From: ZC4RG29 sp035304385
Lineage (GTDB): Bacteria; Bacteroidota; Bacteroidia; Cytophagales; Cyclobacteriaceae
NCBI GenBank assembly: GCA_035304385.1
Contig: DATGQD010000005.1
Location: 1-64,000 of the forward strand
Length of the DNA stretch: 64,000 nt
Direction: 5' to 3'
Part shown: in pieces, positions 34,926 through 42,092 of the stretch
Numbering within the stretch: position 1 is the first letter of the stretch
Layout of the letters: each line of letters opens with the position of its first letter
The notes under the pieces: model-generated
The model's database searches: none
Seen by the model: the letters and a program-made list of their open reading frames with translations, nothing else
Told to the model about the DNA's origin: nothing
Program-made: the position numbers and the translations under genes

Positions 34926-35561
34926 ATGTCACTACGATTAGGCGATGTTGCCCCGGATTTTACGGCGGAGACCACCGAGGGCACGATCCGATTTCACGAA
35001 TGGCTGGGCGATAGCTGGGGCGTTCTCTTTTCACACCCCGCAGACTTTACCCCTGTTTGCACTACTGAACTCGGCGTTGTCGCAAAGCTGCGGTCAGAAT
35101 TCGATAAAAGAAATGTAAAGGTGTTGGCGCTTAGCGTCGATCCCCTCGATTCACACCAGCAGTGGATAGGCGATATTAATGAAACTCAACAGACTGCCGT
35201 CAACTTTCCGTTGATCGCGGACCCCAAGTTTGAGATTGCCGACCTTTACGGTATGGTCCATCCCAACGCAAATGATAAGCTCACGGTACGGTCCGTATTT
35301 GTAATCGGCCCGGATAAGAAAATCAAGCTGACGATCACGTACCCGGCATCTACAGGCCGGAACTTCGATGAGATCCTCCGCGTGATCGATAGCCTGCAAC
35401 TTACGGCAAACTACAGCGTTGCCACACCCGCTAACTGGAAGCATGGCGATGACGTTGTCATCTCCGGTAGCGTTTCCGATGAGGATATCCCTAAGAAGTT
35501 TCCCAAAGGACACAAGCGGGTGAAGCCGTATCTCCGGCTCACACCTCAGCCCAATATCTGA
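34926..35561 (+). CDS. Peroxiredoxin of the Prx6 (1-Cys) type
   Basis: 211 residues, no signal peptide. The peroxidatic Cys45 lies in SHPADFTPVCTTELG. The rest (VKVLALSVDPLDSHQQWIGDI; PLIADPKFEIADLYGM; VFVIGPDKKIKLTITYPASTGRNFDEILRVIDSLQ; PANWKHGDDVVI) is the Prx6 pattern, including the C-terminal extension. It reduces hydrogen peroxide and organic peroxides in the cytosol. A strong terminator ends the transcript. Control by the upstream Rrf2 protein is inferred from adjacency and the palindrome. Confidence 0.95.
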   Translation: MSLRLGDVAPDFTAETTEGTIRFHEWLGDSWGVLFSHPADFTPVCTTELGVVAKLRSEFDKRNVKVLALSVDPLDSHQQWIGDINETQQTAVNFPLIADPKFEIADLYGMVHPNANDKLTVRSVFVIGPDKKIKLTITYPASTGRNFDEILRVIDSLQLTANYSVATPANWKHGDDVVISGSVSDEDIPKKFPKGHKRVKPYLRLTPQPNI

Positions 35562-35581
35562 GTACGGATAGATACCCTTAC

Positions 35582-35611
35582 AAAAGCAACCCATATGGGT
35601 TGCTTTTTTTT
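35582..35611. terminator. Bidirectional intrinsic terminator
   Basis: AAAAGCAACCC (35582-35592), loop ATAT, GGGTTGCTTTT (35597-35607) with further T. A-rich and T-rich flanks serve both the peroxiredoxin (plus) and the aminotransferase (minus, ending at 35615). Confidence 0.92.
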
Positions 35612-35614
35612 GCA

Positions 35615-36916
35615 CTATGATGCCAGGTATTCTACAATGCCATCCCGAATGGCTGTGAACGTCTGCTTAAGGTAGGCTTCGTTTTCTTCCAGAAGGGTGA
35701 CGCGAAAGCCCTGAAGCTCCGAACAGAACGAAGAGATCGGCACCACGCACACCCCCTTTGCGCCGAGGAGATAGTACACGAAGCGTTTATCCAGTTGAAT
35801 AGGCTGGCTAACCCACCCCTCTACCAGTTTGCGAATGGCGGGATTGTCGATGCGCATATGTTGATCCGGGCGGAGTACGCCATCACGGAAGATAATCGTG
35901 TTGTAGAATGCCCCGAACGTTTCGTTGAACGTCAACTGCGGCACAGCGCGCAGCAGGTCGCTGATGATCCGGCTCCGCCTGCCAATGCGTTCGTTGGTTT
36001 TGTCGCGGTACTCACGAAATCTGGGGTCGCCGAGGATGCGGGGTATGGCCATCTGCGGCAACTTCGTCGAACACACCTCGATCATCTTGGCGTTGTCGAG
36101 CGCGGCGCAGAATCGGCGGAAGTCGTCGTCGCGATCGCGGTTGTAATACTCCATCCACCCGCAGCGGGCACCGGGCCACGGCAGCTCCTTCGAAATCCCC
36201 TTCATGGAAATACCGGGCACGTCCTCAATTATTTCGGCCAGCGAATAAGCCCGCGCACCGTTATAGGTAATGTTGATATAGATCTCATCGGCTACCAGGA
36301 ACAGTTTGAATTCGCGGGCGATCTCGACAATACGCTTCAGGGTCTCAAGAGGATAGACCATACCCGTTGGATTGTCGGGATTGATGATCAGGATACCGAC
36401 AATATTGGGATTGTATTTCACCTTCAGGTACAGGTCGTCAAGATCAGGATACCAATGGTTGTTGGGATCCAGCCGGTAGGTGAGCGGTTCATTACCGGCG
36501 TGAGCCGCCTCCGCGCTGGAGTGCGTCGAGTATGCCGGCGACGGGCCGATAACGCGCGACGTGGGGGTTATGTACTGGTATACTTTTGAGATGGCATCAC
36601 CGAGACCGTTAAAAAAGCATATATCGTCGGGTGTGATCTGTACGCCGCCGAGCGCGTTGGTCTGCTCGGCCAGGAACTCCCGTGTCGCCAGTATTCCCTT
36701 CGAAGGACAGTAGCTGTATACCTCATTGGTACGCGCGAGGTCGGCCACGATGTCTTTAATCCAATCGGGTATGATGTGATTCTTTTGTATCGGGTCACCG
36801 ATATTTTCCCAGGAGATGGGGAGGCCGAGCTTCCTGAGCTGCTCGGCTTTCTTAACGATCTCGCGGATTTCGTAACTCAGTTCTTTAGCGCCTTCGCTAA
36901 GTAATGGTTGTCGCAT
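35615..36916 (-). CDS. Class I/II pyridoxal-phosphate aminotransferase (alanine-aminotransferase-like)
   Basis: 433 residues, cytosolic. Visible are NIGDPIQ near the start, YSYCPSKGILATREFLAEQ, the NPDNPTG cofactor-binding segment, VADEIYINITY with the conserved Asp and Tyr, and Lys in MKGISKELPWPGARCGWM that would form the Schiff base. The late substrate-binding Arg lies in LQGFRVTLL. Length and motifs resemble the AlaA-like branch of aminotransferases. The exact amino donor is unknown. It ends at a shared terminator. Confidence 0.9.
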   Translation of the reverse strand: MRQPLLSEGAKELSYEIREIVKKAEQLRKLGLPISWENIGDPIQKNHIIPDWIKDIVADLARTNEVYSYCPSKGILATREFLAEQTNALGGVQITPDDICFFNGLGDAISKVYQYITPTSRVIGPSPAYSTHSSAEAAHAGNEPLTYRLDPNNHWYPDLDDLYLKVKYNPNIVGILIINPDNPTGMVYPLETLKRIVEIAREFKLFLVADEIYINITYNGARAYSLAEIIEDVPGISMKGISKELPWPGARCGWMEYYNRDRDDDFRRFCAALDNAKMIEVCSTKLPQMAIPRILGDPRFREYRDKTNERIGRRSRIISDLLRAVPQLTFNETFGAFYNTIIFRDGVLRPDQHMRIDNPAIRKLVEGWVSQPIQLDKRFVYYLLGAKGVCVVPISSFCSELQGFRVTLLEENEAYLKQTFTAIRDGIVEYLAS

Positions 36917-36987
36917 ATGGTGTTCAACTTGGAAATAAGAAGTGAAAAAAATGATGGGAGGGGGGATCTGAAATCTGACCCCATGGG

Positions 36988-37434
36988 CTATTCCTTGCTC
37001 GCTCGCTCAATCGCAGAAAATATGTCGTCTCTTACCTTTCGCACTTTTTGTAGTTCGGATTCCAGATAGCTGCGATAACCGGTGGCGTCCAGGGTATCGT
37101 TCTCAGGACGGAACTCGCGCATCCAGGCCATCATGGCGCGGCTGGCGGCGTCAAGCTGCCTAATCCTGTTCTCCAACTCTTCCCTTTCTTCTTCGACCAA
37201 CCCGGGTGCGTCTTCGATCCGGTCCGTGAGCTCCCGCTTTAACGCATAGATCTCGTCCATTTTTTCCATACCCTCATCGTGCAATCGCATTACCTCGTCG
37301 TACAACTCTCCTTCTACCTGTCCCGATGAAGGAGCGCCGACGTGGTCATGACGATTGTCTGAATCGGCGGGCTTTCCACAGCCTGCCGACAATACTTGGG
37401 CGACTATCGCAATCGTAATCAGGGTATAACGCAT
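36988..37434 (-). CDS. Small lipoprotein with a helical, probably coiled-coil body
   Basis: 148 residues. Lipobox SAGC at about residue 19, then a linker rich in His/Asp/Ser, then long charged helices (MRLHDEGMEKMDEIYALKRELTD; LVEEEREELENRIRQLDAA). It has no recognised domain. It should be anchored at the envelope. Upstream of its start is the aromatic-operon leader on the opposite strand. Confidence 0.75.
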   Translation of the reverse strand: MRYTLITIAIVAQVLSAGCGKPADSDNRHDHVGAPSSGQVEGELYDEVMRLHDEGMEKMDEIYALKRELTDRIEDAPGLVEEEREELENRIRQLDAASRAMMAWMREFRPENDTLDATGYRSYLESELQKVRKVRDDIFSAIERASKE

Positions 37435-37611
37435 AGCATGCGGGCTCTGCGGTAAAGGTAGTTGGCTTTACCGCCAAGTTCAAGTGCAGGGCACCGATCC
37501 TGATTAAATTTGCCCGGTCTGTGTAAGTCATATGATATCGCTCGTCGCCGGAACCGGGAGGCCTAACAAGCATTAGTTCCAGGTTTTTTTACGGATTGTG
37601 CCTGTAGGTTC

Positions 37612-37643
37612 TTGGATTCCAAGACCTTTTCGTCTTATCTTTA
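37612..37643 (+). promoter_or_regulatory. Possible promoter of the aromatic amino acid operon
   Basis: TTGG (37612-37615) and TATCTTTA (37636-37643) are separated by 20 bases, close to the TTTG / TAnnTTTG arrangement of Bacteroidota with one mismatch in each box. Transcription would start near 37650, just before the leader peptide. Confidence 0.4.
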
Positions 37644-37663
37644 ACCCGCAATTTGAGCAAGAG

Positions 37664-37732
37664 ATGATCAACAACGCTTCTTTTTACTTTTACTACTATT
37701 TCTTTAGGTGCCGCAAGGGACTTCAAGGGTAG
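37664..37732 (+). CDS. Phe/Tyr-rich leader peptide of the aromatic amino acid operon
   Basis: 22 codons from ATG 37664 to TAG 37730-37732. After MINNAS come eight aromatic codons in a row, FYFYYYFF (37682-37705, four Phe and four Tyr), then RCRKGLQG. This is the composition of an attenuation leader such as E. coli PheL, but with Tyr as well as Phe. Its stop lies 31 bases before a strong intrinsic terminator and 145 bases before prephenate dehydratase. Ribosomes that stall on the aromatic run when charged tRNA-Phe or tRNA-Tyr is scarce would leave 37717-37723 free to form the antiterminator. The peptide itself likely has no other role. Confidence 0.88.
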   Translation: MINNASFYFYYYFFRCRKGLQG

Positions 37733-37771
37733 TACGTTGTTGACAAACAATAAGAACTCAAGGAAAGTCCC
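37717..37771 (+). promoter_or_regulatory. Antiterminator pairing of the aromatic attenuator
   Basis: GGGACTT (37717-37723), within the last codons of the leader peptide, is complementary to AAGTCCC (37765-37771), the left arm of the terminator. A small hairpin, TTGTT (37737-37741) with AACAA (37746-37750), lies inside the loop and could stack on it. A ribosome that finishes the peptide covers 37717-37723 and prevents this pairing. Confidence 0.78.
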
Positions 37772-37793
37772 GTAAAAGCGGGACTTTTTCTTT
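37764..37793 (+). terminator. Attenuator terminator ahead of pheA
   Basis: AAAGTCCCG (37764-37772), loop TAAAAG, CGGGACTTT (37779-37787), then TTCTTTAT. It lies before the structural genes of the operon, so it must be regulated rather than an operon end. Confidence 0.9.
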
Positions 37794-37841
37794 ATATGGA
37801 CTTTGGTATGAGAACGATTAAGCATCACCAAAAAGTTAAGT

Positions 37842-37858
37842 CGCCCCGTGCGGGGGCG
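37842..37858 (+). promoter_or_regulatory. GC-rich hairpin just before pheA
   Basis: CGCCCC (37842-37847) with GGGGCG (37853-37858) around a five-base loop, 19 bases before the pheA ATG. It may influence translation initiation. No T-tract follows. Confidence 0.45.
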
Positions 37859-37877
37859 TTGCAGCGCTAGTAAGACT

Positions 37878-38720
37878 ATGGCTAAATCCAGGAAAACAAA
37901 AGTTGCCATCCAGGGCATATCCACCAGCTTCCACGAGGTTGCTGCCCGTACCTATTTCGGCGAACCTATCGAGACAGTGGAGTGCCTTACGTTTCATCAG
38001 GTTTGCGAAAGCCTGAAGAATAACGTGGCCGATTTTGCGGTCATGGCCATAGAGAATTCTATCGCGGGAAGCATACTGCCGAACTATTTCCTGCTACAGG
38101 AATACGCTTTTGCCATTGTCGGCGAATTGTACATCCCGATCCATATGCACCTGATGGCGCTTCCCGGCGTAAAACTTTCGGATATCAGGGTTGTCGAGTC
38201 GCACCCCATGGCGCTCCGCCAGTGTGCCGAGTATCTTCAATCCCTGAACGGCGTACAGCTTCGGGAAAGCGACGACACCGCGTTGTCGGCGCGTCTCATT
38301 AAAGAAAAGCAACTCAAGACTACCGCGGCCATTGCGAATGAATACGCGGCACGCAAGTTCGGTCTCACCATCCTCGAGAAAAGGATTGAGACCCATAAGA
38401 AAAACTTTACCCGGTTCCTGGTGCTCCAGCAGGGGAGGAACGGAAAGACGGATGGCAACAAAGCATCACTCAGCTTTCAGGTTGCCCATACCGTGGGAAG
38501 CCTGGCCGATGCGCTGATGACCTTTAAGAATCACAGCATCAACCTGACCAGGATACAGTCGATACCCATCGTGGGTAAACCCAATGAGTATTCCATTCAC
38601 ATCGACATTGAATGGAAGCGTAGAAAAGATTACGACCAGGCGCTGGGTGATCTGTTGCGCCAGGTGAGGAACCTTACCATACTGGGTGAGTACAAGAAAG
38701 CGAAAATAGAGTATAAGTAA
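37878..38720 (+). CDS. pheA: Prephenate dehydratase
   Basis: 280 residues from ATG 37878; the frame is open ten codons further up, into the leader hairpin. It converts prephenate to phenylpyruvate, the committed step to Phe. The catalytic domain (about 8-180) shows MAIENSIAGSILPNYFLL and ESHPMALRQC. The essential Thr lies in KKNFTRFLVLQ, the T-R-F motif. A C-terminal ACT domain (about 195-275, with SLADALMTFKNHSINLTRIQSIPI) would bind Phe for feedback inhibition. It is the first gene after the attenuator and starts the run with the aminotransferase, tyrA and DAHP synthase. Confidence 0.96.
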   Translation: MAKSRKTKVAIQGISTSFHEVAARTYFGEPIETVECLTFHQVCESLKNNVADFAVMAIENSIAGSILPNYFLLQEYAFAIVGELYIPIHMHLMALPGVKLSDIRVVESHPMALRQCAEYLQSLNGVQLRESDDTALSARLIKEKQLKTTAAIANEYAARKFGLTILEKRIETHKKNFTRFLVLQQGRNGKTDGNKASLSFQVAHTVGSLADALMTFKNHSINLTRIQSIPIVGKPNEYSIHIDIEWKRRKDYDQALGDLLRQVRNLTILGEYKKAKIEYK

Positions 38721-38742
38721 AGCCGGCAAACGACTGAACTAC

Positions 38743-39939
38743 ATGATCAGGACCGCAAACAGAATAGCGAACGTCGAAGAATACTACTTCAGCAGAAAGC
38801 TGGCCGAAGTGCGATCGCTCGACAGCCCGGAGTTGCCTGTAATCAACCTCGGCATTGGCAGCCCCGACCAGGCGCCGTCGGCAGATGCTATCGAAGCCCT
38901 GGTAACGTCCGCACGGAATCCTGCCCATCACGGCTACCAGAGCTACAAGGGCATCCCGGCGTTCCGTAAAGCCATCGCGACGTTCTGTCAGAACATATAC
39001 GGCGTGACGCTGGACCCGGAAACCATGATCCTTCCGCTTATGGGCTCTAAGGAAGGTATCATGCACATTGCTATGGCCTTTATCGATGAAGGCGATGAAG
39101 TGCTGGTGCCCAACCCCGGGTATCCCACATACTCATCGGTAGCACGACTTGTCGGGGGTACACTTCGCTATTATAAACTCAACGAAGAAACGAATTGGGG
39201 TATCGACGTTGATGAGCTTCGTCGATCTGATCTTTCGCGGGTTAAGATTATGTGGATCAACTTTCCGCATATGCCCACGGGTAGAGTCGCGTCGCGGGAA
39301 GAGTTGAAAGCGCTGGTCGACCTGGCGCGGGAGAAGCAGTTCCTGATCGTGAACGACAACCCGTACAGCCTTATCCTCAACGATCACCCGGAAAGCATCC
39401 TTTCTATCGAAGGTGCGGAGAATGTGGCGTTGGAACTGAACTCGCTCAGCAAGTCGCACAACATGGCAGGCTGGCGGCTCGGATGGGTGGCAGGTAAGAA
39501 AGAATACATTGATGCTGTGCTGCGTGTCAAGAGCAATATGGATTCGGGGATGTTCCTCGGGCTTCAGCACGCGGCAGCTCAGGCGCTGCAAAACGGACCG
39601 GAGTGGTTTGCCCGGTTGAATGAAACGTATGCACACCGACGGAAGGTGGCGGCGAAAATTCTTAAGCTCCTGGGGTGCACCTGGTCGGATAACCAATCGG
39701 GGTTGTTCCTCTGGGCAAAGGTGAACGACGACATCAAGGATGTCGAGCGATGGATTGATGAGATCCTGTATGCGACCCGGGTGTTCATCACCCCCGGTTT
39801 CATCTTTGGCGACGCGGGCATGCGCTACATTCGCGTGTCGTTGTGCAGCACGGAGGAAGTATTGAACGAAGCGCTGGGAAGGATTGAACGGTTTCTTGCG
39901 AAGCCTGCTACGCCCGGCATTAAATCGGAAGTCCAATGA
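38743..39939 (+). CDS. Class I/II aminotransferase of aromatic amino acid synthesis
   Basis: 398 residues. INLGIGSPDQAPS opens the fold; GYQSYKGIPAFRKAIA, MGSKEGIMHIAMAF and NPGYPTYSS follow. VNDNPYSL carries the cofactor Asp/Tyr region, and the Schiff-base Lys is in NSLSKSHNMAGWRLGWVAG. Arg in MRYIRVSLC binds substrate carboxylate. By context it should transaminate phenylpyruvate and 4-hydroxyphenylpyruvate as the last step to Phe and Tyr, although related enzymes act on aspartate or other donors. It begins 22 bases after pheA and overlaps tyrA by ATGA. Confidence 0.9.
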   Translation: MIRTANRIANVEEYYFSRKLAEVRSLDSPELPVINLGIGSPDQAPSADAIEALVTSARNPAHHGYQSYKGIPAFRKAIATFCQNIYGVTLDPETMILPLMGSKEGIMHIAMAFIDEGDEVLVPNPGYPTYSSVARLVGGTLRYYKLNEETNWGIDVDELRRSDLSRVKIMWINFPHMPTGRVASREELKALVDLAREKQFLIVNDNPYSLILNDHPESILSIEGAENVALELNSLSKSHNMAGWRLGWVAGKKEYIDAVLRVKSNMDSGMFLGLQHAAAQALQNGPEWFARLNETYAHRRKVAAKILKLLGCTWSDNQSGLFLWAKVNDDIKDVERWIDEILYATRVFITPGFIFGDAGMRYIRVSLCSTEEVLNEALGRIERFLAKPATPGIKSEVQ

Positions 39940-40841
39940 ACATCGGAGTCATAGGTTTAGGATTGATCGGCGGATCTATGGCGCGTGACTTGCGCGCTGC
40001 AGGCATTGCCACGCGCGTGATCGGCGTCGACCGCAATCCGGCGCATGGTGAGCGTGCACTGGCTCTTGGCCTCGTCGATGGACTGGCGACGCTCGAGGAA
40101 GCCGCCACTTCGGCCGACGTCCTGCTGGTCTGTATTCCGGTGAATGCCATTCAGGCGCAACTCACCAGCATCATGGATTTGACCACCAGAGCGGTAGTCA
40201 TCGACACGGGATCGACCAAGTCGCTTATCTGCAGCGCCGTGCGTGAGCATCCGGCGCGCGAAAGGTTCGTGGCTGCCCACCCCATCGCAGGTACGGAAAA
40301 TTCGGGTCCGGATGCCGCGATTGCAGGACTATTTGCCGGCAAAGTGAACATTATATGCGAGCCGGAACGTTCAAGTAGCAAGGCTATGGAAGTGGCACGC
40401 CTCATTTTTGATACGCTAAAAATGAAAACCACGTTCATGGACCCGGATGATCACGACAAGCATGTGGCTTATGTGTCTCATCTTTCGCACGTGAGTTCGT
40501 TCCTGCTCGGACAAACCGTGTTGGATATCGAAAAGGACGAGAAGAATATATTTACGCTGGCGGGAAGCGGATTTGCATCTACGGTAAGACTTGCCAAAAG
40601 TTCTCCAGACATGTGGGCGCCGATCTTTGAACAGAACGCCACCTTCCTGACGCGTGCACTTGAACAATACATCGGCCACCTGCAACGGTTTCACCAGTGC
40701 CTGGTGAATCGCGAGACGACGCAGATGCACGAAATCCTGTCGCGGGCGAACGAGATCAGGCGCGTGCTCAGTGGCATTGAACTCAATCAACAAAGAAACA
40801 ATTCGCAACCAGCGAGCATTCAAACAGAATATAAACCCTAG
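39936..40841 (+). CDS. tyrA: Prephenate dehydrogenase
   Basis: 301 residues. The Rossmann nucleotide-binding loop is GVIGLGLIGGSMARDL at the start. DTGSTK and AAHPIAGTENSG (with the catalytic His) follow, and the helical C-terminal half holds HVAYVSHLSHVSSFLLG. It oxidises prephenate to 4-hydroxyphenylpyruvate, the Tyr branch. No ACT or chorismate mutase domain is attached; the mutase is on the next gene. Its ATG overlaps the stop of the aminotransferase gene (ATGA), which indicates translational coupling. Confidence 0.95.
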   Translation: MNIGVIGLGLIGGSMARDLRAAGIATRVIGVDRNPAHGERALALGLVDGLATLEEAATSADVLLVCIPVNAIQAQLTSIMDLTTRAVVIDTGSTKSLICSAVREHPARERFVAAHPIAGTENSGPDAAIAGLFAGKVNIICEPERSSSKAMEVARLIFDTLKMKTTFMDPDDHDKHVAYVSHLSHVSSFLLGQTVLDIEKDEKNIFTLAGSGFASTVRLAKSSPDMWAPIFEQNATFLTRALEQYIGHLQRFHQCLVNRETTQMHEILSRANEIRRVLSGIELNQQRNNSQPASIQTEYKP

Positions 40842-40852
40842 AATCGAACGAA

Positions 40853-41956
40853 ATGAAAAAGGTACTGGAATCAGAACCCCTTACGAGCTGGCTTTCAGGA
40901 ATGGCCCGTCCTGTCATCATCAGCGGCCCTTGTAGCGCCGAGACGGAAAACCAGATGATCATGACGGCAAAGCAACTGGCCGCAACAGGAAAGGTAAATG
41001 TATTGCGCGCGGGCATATGGAAACCGCGTACCCGCCCCGGCCAATTTGAAGGCGCCGGCAAGGAAGGGCTCGCATGGCTGATCCAGGCGAAGCGGGAAAC
41101 CGGACTCCCGGTGACAACGGAGGTGGCAACCCCTGAGCACGTTGAGCTGTGCCTTGAGGCAGGCGTGGACATCCTTTGGATTGGCGCGCGTACCACAGTG
41201 AACCCGTTCTCCGTTCAGGCTATCGCCGACGCGCTGAGAGGGGTAGACGTACCGGTACTGGTTAAAAACCCCGTGAACCCCGACCTGGAACTGTGGATCG
41301 GTGCGCTGGAAAGACTGGACAAAGCCGGTGTCAGAAAGCTGGGCGCAATCCACCGTGGGTTCTCCTCTCCTGAAAAGGGACCATTCCGGAATGCACCGAT
41401 GTGGAGCATGGCTATTGACCTGAAAACGCGTATTCCCGATCTGGATATTATCTGCGATCCTAGTCACATCTCAGGTGCGCGCGATCTGATACCGCTGATC
41501 GCACAAAAGGCGCTTGACATGGACATGGCCGGACTCATGATCGAAAGCCACATTCACCCGGACGCCGCATGGAGCGACGCCAAGCAGCAGGTAACACCGG
41601 CAACGCTGGGAAGTATCATCGAGAATCTTGTGGTGAGGACACCATCGTCACCTAACAAGAACTTTAAAGATACACTCACTATCCTTCGCGAACAGATCGA
41701 CCAACTCGACGACGAGATCATGCAAAAGCTCGCATCGCGGATGAAGATTTCCGAGCAGATCGGACAATACAAGAAAGAAAACAACGTGACCATATTGCAA
41801 GTAAGCCGCTGGGAAGAAATCGTCGCGACGCGTATTGCCCTCGGACGGGCTATGGGCTTGAGCAAAGAGTTTACCAACGAACTCCTGAAGCTCATTCACA
41901 ACGAGTCGATACAGGTGCAGACGCGGGTTATGAACAAGATGGAGGAGCGCGTCTGA
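40853..41956 (+). CDS. Bifunctional DAHP synthase / chorismate mutase (type II)
   Basis: 367 residues. Residues about 15-265 are a DAHP synthase of the short KDO8P-like type: PVIISGPCSAET, NVLRAGIWKPRTRPGQFEG, LPVTTEVATPEHVEL, ILWIGARTTVNPF, PVLVKNPVNPD, IICDPSHISGARDL. The C-terminal 90 residues are an AroQ-type chorismate mutase (LREQIDQLDDEIMQKLASRMKISEQIGQYK). One protein thus performs the first step of the shikimate pathway and the first step after chorismate. This fusion with the mutase at the C-terminus is known in Bacteroidota. It starts 11 bases after tyrA. Confidence 0.96.
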   Translation: MKKVLESEPLTSWLSGMARPVIISGPCSAETENQMIMTAKQLAATGKVNVLRAGIWKPRTRPGQFEGAGKEGLAWLIQAKRETGLPVTTEVATPEHVELCLEAGVDILWIGARTTVNPFSVQAIADALRGVDVPVLVKNPVNPDLELWIGALERLDKAGVRKLGAIHRGFSSPEKGPFRNAPMWSMAIDLKTRIPDLDIICDPSHISGARDLIPLIAQKALDMDMAGLMIESHIHPDAAWSDAKQQVTPATLGSIIENLVVRTPSSPNKNFKDTLTILREQIDQLDDEIMQKLASRMKISEQIGQYKKENNVTILQVSRWEEIVATRIALGRAMGLSKEFTNELLKLIHNESIQVQTRVMNKMEERV

Positions 41957-42033
41957 AACGTTCCCAAAAAGGGCCTGTGCGCGGTACCAGTGTCAAGTCC
42001 TGGCAGCAAAAGCAATTGAAAATGTCATTTTCC

Positions 42034-42085
42034 TTACATCGTGGCCGATCCCTTTCGGCCATGATGTAACTTGTTGTTTTTAATC
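42034..42085 (+). terminator. Terminator of the aromatic operon
   Basis: TTACATCGTGGCCG (42034-42047) and CGGCCATGATGTAA (42056-42069) form a 14-bp stem with one G-U pair and an eight-base loop, followed by CTTGTTGTTTTTAATC. The T-tract starts a few bases late, so termination may be partial. Confidence 0.75.
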
Positions 42086-42092
42086 TGTTGTC

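Noticed and set aside
35795..36589. 264-codon frame on the plus strand inside the aminotransferase gene
   Set aside because: Shadow of a clearly recognisable gene on the opposite strand; no domain of its own.
37796..37870. 25-codon frame between the attenuator terminator and pheA
   Set aside because: No amino-acid bias and it overlaps the GC-rich hairpin; likely chance, although coupling to pheA cannot be excluded.
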